Source of the DNA: Schistosoma haematobium
Lineage: Eukaryota; Platyhelminthes; Trematoda; Strigeidida; Schistosomatidae
Direction: 5' to 3'
Assembly: GCF_000699445.3 (NCBI RefSeq)
Contig: NC_067198.1
Coordinates: forward strand, 42,153,691-42,217,690
Length of the DNA: 64,000 nt
Shown: positions 57,509 through 64,000 of the stretch, in pieces
How the letters are laid out: every line of letters starts with the position of its first letter
Numbering within the stretch: the stretch's first letter is position 1
The notes under the pieces: model-generated
Databases searched by the model: none
What the model saw: only the letters and a program-made list of their open reading frames with translations
What the model was told of the DNA's origin: nothing
Translations under genes and position numbers: made by a program

Positions 57509-57675
57509 CGCGACGCCAATATAGTATTCGAATTATCGTATGAACTAGGAATTCCAAGATTAACGCAATTGAATTAAGAAGACACAGGCACAACGAATGT
57601 ACTGTATTTAGAATTCGAAATCCAGCATTCAACAAGTACAAAGATATCATTAGTCCATTCAAACACCACAATATC

Positions 57676-59129
57676 ATATCCTTAGTGAACATTAAGAAAT
57701 GTGTGAATAAAATAACATTCAATATTATCATTTACAAATTAGTTTAAGGTTATAATGATTCAATTAGCTTTTAATGCTATTTCATTATATTAATTCAATA
57801 TTGATTCGGTTCATTAACTTTCAATACATTCTCATTTACATGAATAGATTTAGAATCAAATAACTTTATTTACTTTTCATTATATTCATTCATTTATTAA
57901 TTCATTGTTTTCTTGTTCATGCGACATTTGTGTAGTTTGATGAGTTTTGTCATTAATGATCATTGAATTTACTAGATATATATATAACCAAATTACATTC
58001 AGTGTAATTTAAATCCTTTAAGGTCTTTGAAAACATCTTTTTTTCTGTATATGTCTTCTCTTTACCTCTTTTCTTCATGTGTAGATTATTAGCGTCAAAA
58101 TGTTCTAGTTTGATATTGATATGATCTACTTGTTTTACTTAGATCCTGTTAGTATTGAAAATGCCATTGGTATTTGGAATTCGACAATCCTTTAACCACT
58201 AACACTTTCTACTATGAATCATACTCAGATAGTGAAATCAAAAGTCAGAAGCCAGCAGGTTTGAAGATATATTTGATAAGCTATCAATATTTCGGGAATC
58301 GACTGACCTAAACTGGCTGGTGATCTTAGGTGAAGTTGAGCATGTCGTTCCTACTCGTGATCTGGTACGGATGTATGACCAAGTGTCTTCATGTGGTGGA
58401 CCAAAAAATATATTACTTGAAAAATAGCAATAAAGTTATTACATCCAAATGTTAATGTTATAATATATCAATTACAAATTATAAACACAAATAGAATTTA
58501 AGGGACGTTACTTAAATCGGTAAGCTTGTGCGTGTTCGACTTGCGTTTGAAACCAAAATCTACAATTATCGATAATTAATAATTTCAATGAAGTTGTTAT
58601 GGTTCCAGTAATATAGCCAGGCGTAGAACATAATGGAAACGTGGCTACAGTATATAAATGTAGATGATAGATATTTCAGAGTTCACATATCATAACCACA
58701 GGCAATCAAGAAAGAGATGTGTGTATGGTAGTGTATTTACAAGCAGTTAACAGCGTGTGTCACGCTATGAGTGATTCTTAAATTTTAAATGGTTTCCCAG
58801 TTAATATCGTTCTGTAATTTTTAAAAAAACACTCAATTCAAATATGAATGTGCCATTCATTTAGATTGGTGGAAATTTCCTATAACCATAGCTTTCGATG
58901 TTATTAATCAATTGACAATTTAACAAGAACTGAATAATAAATGTTTCCTCTATAAATGGAAAGTAATCATGCTATATTTGATTGTATTGCTTAGAAAAAT
59001 AAGAGTTTGGTTTTCTGTACTTCTTTCAGTTTTACTATACATTAATGAGTGAAAAAATTATAGGAATGTACATTCTAGTGAATATTTAATGCTGAAATGT
59101 ATTAGGCTATTTTTAAACGTTATCTATTA
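57676..59129. other. AT-rich sequence, nothing firm
   Basis: One stretch at 58735-58775 (GTAGTGTATTTACAAGCAG..GTGTCACGCTATG) resembles the LTR-like fragments at 33.8 and 34.5 kb. Confidence 0.35.
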
Positions 59130-59490
59130 CTTACTTACTTACTTACGCCTGCTACCCCTCGTCGAGGAGCATAGGCCGCCCATAGCACTCTCCATCCAAC
59201 TTTGTCCTGGGCAATCCTTTCCAGTTCTTTTCAGTTGATATTCATCCTTTTCATGTCTTCTTTCAGTTCCCGACGCAGTGCGTACTTCGGCCTTTCTCTT
59301 TTCCGTTTCCCTTCACGATTCCAAGTTAAGGCTTTCCTCGTGTTGCAGTATGATGATTTCTGTAATATATGTCCTATCCACTTTTATTGTCTTTTTCTAA
59401 TTTCTTCTTTAGATGGAAGATGGTTTGTTGTTTCCCACGGCACGCTGTTCCTGATGGTATCCGGCTAACGAATATTGAGTATCTTGCATA
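59130..59490 (-). mobile_element. RTE/SR2-like LINE 3' end with TAAG tail
   Basis: Plus strand starts with a run of CTTA units (59131-59148), then CGCCTGCTACCCCTCGTCGA. The minus strand encodes the C-terminal NTKRTGKDCPGQSWMESAM-like end with frameshifts. It stops at about 59490 (SIRQDTQY). It resembles the 5000-5640 subfamily more than the 52 kb copy. Confidence 0.72.
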
Positions 59491-59927
59491 AATTTTATCT
59501 ATTACTATTCTATCAACCAAATATATAATTAGCATTTTATTTATATAATACACTTGATAGCAAAATATACAAGGGACAATAAAATAATCCATGCAAATAC
59601 ATCAAACTGACAAGTTAACAATAGATCAAAGTGTGCATCCTGGATTTCATTGTTAACTACTATCCATCTCTGTTTATAATGTTTGTGACTTAAGGCAATA
59701 TTGAGGCGAACCGCATAGAATTCATATATACCAATAAGAGACTAATCTATTCCAGTTCTAAACATCAATGGGAAGATTCAAACGACCAATACCAAAATGA
59801 ATTGAAATAATTCCTTGTTTAAAAGCTACAGATTAACTGAATACTTATGTAAATTTTCTAGTTCAAATGACTTCATAATTGATTGATTAACATTTTTATA
59901 AGAAGATATTGCGTTAGACCAAAGTTA

Positions 59928-60137
59928 CTTACTTATGCCTGTTACTCCTCGCGGAGGAACATAGGTCGCCCACCAGTATTCTCCATCCAATTCCGCCTGT
60001 AGCTTCTCTAGAGTTACTGCCATTCCCAAGCCCGGGTTAAGGAAGAGTATTGGGCATGGGGTTAGCGACCCTATTCCGTAAAAAACTAACTCGCTAGAAA
60101 AACGCTGACCAGAAAAAAATAATTCAAACCATGAAAC
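59928..60137. mobile_element. RTE 3' terminus (minus) fused to inverted 5' UTR fragment (plus)
   Basis: 59928-59995: CTTACTTATGCCTGTTACTCCTC to CTCCATCCAATT, a minus-oriented 3' end of about 70 bp. 59996-60137: CCGCCTGTAGCTTCTCTAG to AATAATTCAAACCA, a plus-oriented 5' unit. Same arrangement as at 39.55-40.12 kb but with a different break in the 3' part. Confidence 0.7.
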
Positions 60138-60524
60138 CAAAGTTAGTAAATAGTAACTACTAAATTTGACTTAATGTATAATAAATGACTTTTATCAAAA
60201 AAAATAATACCATTAGTGTAGGTTGTATATATTCAAATTTCACGTGTTCACCATTGAAAACTAGTTTCCTACAGTCAATATAAGTGTAAACTATACAAAA
60301 CCCGAATTTGGTCTATTTACTCTGATCTAGTATAGTGGCTTAAATCAAATTAAATTAATGGAATACGCTAGAATAACATATTTCAGTATAAATCATGCCT
60401 TCCTTAATCTATTATGATAATTGTTTATTTGTTGTCATAGTTACAGATAGACTGACTTGTTTTCATTTTCCTGTAAATCGATTTCTTTTATTATAATTCT
60501 ATGCATAATTATTTCAATAGTTGA

Positions 60525-60860
60525 GATCATGAGTCAATTGAAGCTAAACTACCATGGAAAGTCTGGAAGCACTGGAAGGGTGTCTCGTCCTATTGTAGGA
60601 CTCTTCAGCAGTACTCATCCACCATCCTGACTCTCCAGATTCTAATCCAGGACCTATCAGTCTCGTGTGGGAATGCTTAACTTCTAGACCACTTAGATGA
60701 CCGACATCCAATGGTGTTAATGTTTAAATTCAACTAAGCTACCAAATTGAGCGACACGTCCACTATTGTCTTCAGTGAGTTACTATCTTACAACAGACCC
60801 AGTTGAACTCCATTGATCACTGCTTCTCACTATTTATTATTTATTTGTAAAAGTATTGAT
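60525..60860 (-). mobile_element. Hammerhead SINE with mutated core
   Basis: Minus-oriented copy. Left end GAGATCATGAGTCAATTGAA, hammerhead region CTGAAGAGTCC..GGACGAGAC where the invariant GAAA has become GAGA, and tRNA-like boxes further right. It directly precedes the truncated gypsy pol end at about 60880. Confidence 0.62.
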
Positions 60861-60879
60861 AAAACAAATTACTCTGATT

Positions 60880-61476
60880 TCATTTGACGATGAAAAAAAA
60901 TTAGCTTATCACTTGTTGAGTGTAAGATCAACAATCAAACAAGATATAGGATGCTGCCCAGCAGAATTGGTTTATGGAACCACTCTACGTCTACCAGGAG
61001 AGTTTTCCACCTCAGGTAAAAGCGTTCCAACTGATATAGTCAACTATGTACAACGTCTAATGCAGCATATGAGTAATCTAAGGATAACGCTTCCGAGGCA
61101 ACATCAACACCGCGTGTACATACCAAAACAACTGGGCAACAGTACCCATGTGTTTATCAGAAAGGATAATGTCCAACGTCCCTTACAACCGGCTAACGAT
61201 GGTCCATTCAAAGTGATTAGAGGAAACGACAAGACTATTACGGTAGACAAAGCTGGAAAAACGGATGTAATTAGCATCGACCTAGTCAAACCAGCTTTTA
61301 TCGAAACCGACGATCAGCTGGTATACACAGATACTTCGAAAATCGTCGAATCATCGAAACGTCAGTTCCAATCATCAACGACATCGACGAACACAAACGA
61401 AGAGAATCCAGTAACGACAAAATATGGTCGAAGAGTGAGATGGCCGCAACGATACATAGCTACGGTTTTGAATTAA
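60880..61476 (+). pseudogene. Ty3/gypsy pol 3' end: integrase C-terminal region
   Basis: Frame opens just after the SINE boundary and reads HLLSVRSTIKQDIGCCPAEL, VYGTTLRLPGEF (the T-R-T-K-D-----PAELVYG-LRLPGEF block of integrase), then HVFIRKDNVQRPLQPANDGP with the GPF of the GPY/F module, TDVISIDLVKPAFIE and GRRVRWPQRY at the C-terminus. The N-terminal catalytic part is absent, so the element is 5'-truncated. Confidence 0.78.
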
Positions 61477-62143
61477 TAATTTCTTTCACCTCTTCAAATG
61501 TAAATTTCATCTTCGTTTTCTATGTACACATCGAAAATATTAACTTGTCTATTATTATATTCTACATATTTTATGTTTTCTTTCGATCTTCCTCTATTAT
61601 CTTATTTGGCCTCACGGAAGTATATGAACTCAAACTTACATGTATTTGTGTTAGGATGTGCAGAAAAATATACCAATAATTATCATGGTAAGTCTAATGG
61701 TGGCCTTGGACTTTAAATGTACACTCCCTATTAGTCGGTGTTTATTTCACTTGTTAAATATTGTACAAATGTTGTTTTCTATTTTATGGTACGATGTGGT
61801 TTGGTTGATTGGTATATAAATAGAGTATGTCTGAAATATAATGATTCATATCTCAGAGGCTGTGACTTGCGTTCTGGACTCAACTGGCTGGGCTAGACAG
61901 CGAAGCAGGGCCAATCGGGACTCTAGGTCGTCCGTACGTGTTTTTCGTGTCATTGATCCGATCGATAAAACACTGCGCATCTAAACTGCAATCCACACGT
62001 TACAACAATTTGTTATAACTTACACGACTGTTGTATCATACATCTTAATTCCGTAAGTTTCGAATATTTACCCTTCTGTTAAATTTGACATTTTGTTTCT
62101 TAAACACAGACACTGTTTTGTATCTTTGTTTGCTGGGGGGGAG

Positions 62144-62690
62144 TATTATAACAGATCACATGAAATTGAGTTGGTTCACAGTTAATTCGGTAAAGTCATT
62201 TTATTAACTTATTAACAAACTGAGTCATCCGTACAACAACAACAACTTATCTATATCATCGTATCTTTATTACTATTGCGAATGTATGAACATGTATGCT
62301 TGAATATTGCTTACTGCCCATTCATTTATTCACGCTGCTAGCCTTACTACTAACCACTTATTTGATTCGATGATTAATTCATTTCACTATGTATATATAT
62401 ATGTCCATGTTATTCATATTCATTGCTCTCGCTCGCTTAATTGTACGCGATTGCTCGTATCCATATTCACTGACTCACTCGCTCACTTGCTTGTCTTTCG
62501 GCACAACTCTTCTATGTTTGTTTAACGTATCTGTTATTTTTGGATATCTGTGTGTGGTCCCGTAATAAACGTAATCAACACTTCGTATTCGCTTTCTGAT
62601 TAATATACCGGTGGAGCGTTATCTAGGGCGGTTATCAAGACGAACTGAATACAAAGTTTAAGGATTATATAGAATACCGATCATCACACA
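62144..62690 (+). mobile_element. 3' LTR of the gypsy element, preceded by a purine tract
   Basis: Polypurine tract GGGGGGGAG at 62135-62143 directly before TATTATAACAGATCACATGA. The LTR ends near TACCGATCATCACACA (62690). Contains GTCCCGTAATAAACG (poly(A)-signal-like AATAAA). It aligns with the solo LTR at 44483-45527. Confidence 0.75.
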
Positions 62691-62944
62691 CTATAAAAAT
62701 TGTTCGATATTCTCAGGTCATAGTTAATGGACTGTAAATTATAGAGATAAGTTTAATGGAATAGATACTAATTAGTAAAGGGGTTTATACAGGTCATTCT
62801 TGTAGTTACAATTAATCAATTTGCATATCATCTTGTTCATTAAGATTTAATTAATACAAATGGTTGTAAAAGAAAAAATCAGTTAATAACTGATTTTATG
62901 TTCATATCATGTCGGTCAAATACAGTTTAAGAATAGATGCTTAT

Positions 62945-63415
62945 TTTTATTTATTTATCTTAACACATAGATATTGGTACAAGAAGGCACCAAATACATA
63001 TGCGCCACACAAATCTCATTCGATATGTGTGAGGGCTGTGATACTCTCCGAGTGCTCAAACCGAACCAGATGGTTTTCTGTAGGGGCCACATCCGGAGCC
63101 TTCGACCCGAAGGTCTGATCCACAAGGCAATGGAACATCGTAAGGAGATGCAGTCCCATGGTAGCCGGTGACCAACAATTGGTTCATACGCCATTTGTTC
63201 CCGCAGGATACTGGGGCCCATGTGCACCACTGGTTTGGAATCCGGTTAAAACGCCAGACATCCGCTTTTCGTCCTCTCATTTTCGTAAACAACACTCGTG
63301 GTGCGAGAAGGCAGTGATTAGGACTTCCTTGGCAGAGGCTATATACGCGTGGTCATGTGAGAGCATTTCGAGAGAGAGAGCGGACTCTCCCCACTCTCCG
63401 TCATAGACAAAAACA
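62945..63415 (-). repeat. Tailed repeat, copy E
   Basis: Tail side at 62945 (TTTATTTATTTATCTTAACA), then ATATTGGTACAAGAAGGCACC, through CTATATACGCGTGGTCATGTG, a GA run (63370-63380) and a CTCTCCCCACTCTCC block. The 5' end of the element is next to a CAAAA-rich tract ending near 63430. Confidence 0.7.
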
Positions 63416-63704
63416 AAACAAAAACAAACCATTATCTGGAACCTTTAGAGAAATGTCAATGATAATGTAGTTAGTGAACAATTAAATCTATTAGGTTATT
63501 AAACAGTAAAAGATAATTTCATAGACATAGTTCCCTTTATCATTTTGAAAAGAGCAAGAACAAACATTCTAACAGAATAGCATGAATTCATTTTTATTTC
63601 GTTGGTTCTCATCAGGTGCTTACAGCCTGTGATATTTAAAATCATAATTACATAATGGGTTGAAATTACTTACATGAGAGGGTTTGGTTGGAAGTTATAT
63701 TGAA

Positions 63705-64000
63705 GACATATTCGTATAGTATGGTTTCTTTTGATGTAACACCCTCGTTCACCAATATACCACTTCTTGAAACTATTGATATGGTTTGTCAGAATTATGA
63801 TCTCCTACCTTTACCAGCCCCAGAATTCAAAAAACTACCATTAATGTGCACAACAGACGTTCAATCCCAGTTTAATAACACCATATATCGTCAGATGAAC
63901 GCCGTAGCAATGGGAAGTCCACTAGGTCCAATTCTGGCAGATATTTTTATGGGGTATCTTGAAAACATGGTGCTTAATCAGGCGACTAGTGAAACGACGG
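63705..64000 (+). pseudogene. Penelope-like element reverse transcriptase fragment, runs off the window
   Basis: One open frame from about 63714: MVSFDVTPSFTNIPLLETID, QNYDLLPLPAPEFKKL, LMCTTDVQSQFNNTIYRQ, MNAVAMGSPLGPILADIFMG, YLENMV. FDVTxLFTNIPL and VAMGSPLGP--AD-FM are diagnostic for Penelope-type RT. The catalytic YxDD and GIY-YIG parts would lie beyond 64000. No stop is seen within the part visible. Confidence 0.78.

Larger units (their letters stand above)
55937..57670 (-). mobile_element. Compact LTR element carrying only a gag gene
   Basis: Identical 151-bp direct repeats at 55937-56087 and 57520-57670, flanked by ATATC at 55932-55936 and 57671-57675. Minus strand between them: gag at 57508-56852 and an in-frame continuation to 56330. 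No protease, RT or integrase. A PPT-like GTGGGGGAGGATAG lies at about 56330-56343. Weak similarity of the 35.2 kb fragment past 56087 suggests the true LTR may be about 394 bp with the right copy truncated. Confidence 0.7.

Overview
The window looks like a stretch of blood fluke (Schistosoma) nuclear genome. It is AT-rich and almost entirely made of introns, retroelement debris and simple repeats. Three things point to schistosomes: a ten-exon gene whose product matches SPRM1lc, the schistosome light chain of a heterodimeric amino acid permease; hammerhead-ribozyme motifs of the schistosome type; and many pieces of RTE/SR2-like and CR1-like LINEs. The species cannot be fixed from this sequence alone.

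The one host gene I can support end to end is SPRM1lc on the minus strand. Its ATG is at 27266 and a stop is at 10044. Ten exons, joined at GT..AG boundaries, give one continuous 472-codon frame. The first three introns are tiny (37, 33 and 77 bp) and the fourth is 8.3 kb. The large introns carry LINE insertions: a sense RTE-type LINE at 18.4-19.9 kb, a head-to-tail pair of CR1-like copies at 20.4-26.2 kb, and an RTE deletion derivative at 15.7-16.5 kb. Two further stretches look like single exons of unknown genes (7975-8184 minus, 54021 onward plus).

Mobile elements, left to right. 0.6-1.3 kb: decayed Ty3/gypsy integrase. 2.1-7.5 kb: three copies of a ~530 bp tailed repeat, two of them near-identical and inverted, plus two hammerhead SINEs and an RTE 3' end. 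8.8-9.8 kb: a second RTE-type LINE. 28.0-33.7 kb: two near-identical RTE deletion derivatives forming 1.16 kb inverted arms around a decayed gypsy gag-protease remnant. 37.3-40.1 kb: RTE 3' ends, one with a nested insertion and one running into a CTTG/CTTA array. 40.7-44.1 kb: hammerhead SINEs and two further minus-strand hammerheads. 44.5-45.5 kb: a three-deep nest (solo LTR, RTE 5' fragment, second LTR-like insertion). 46.2-47.6 kb: a 1.4 kb CTTG array. 47.9-49.9 kb: a decayed CR1-like LINE. 51-52.7 kb: tailed repeat and RTE 3' half. 55.9-57.7 kb: a compact gag-only LTR element. 60.9-62.7 kb: the 3' end of a gypsy element with its LTR. 63.7-64.0 kb: a Penelope-like RT running off the window.

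Apart from SPRM1lc no pathway or operon can be read. The interest lies in how the elements relate: non-autonomous RTE copies with shared deletion junctions, a tailed repeat sharing its 3' end with a LINE, inverted 5' fragments suggesting twin priming, and several self-cleaving ribozyme motifs with intact cores.
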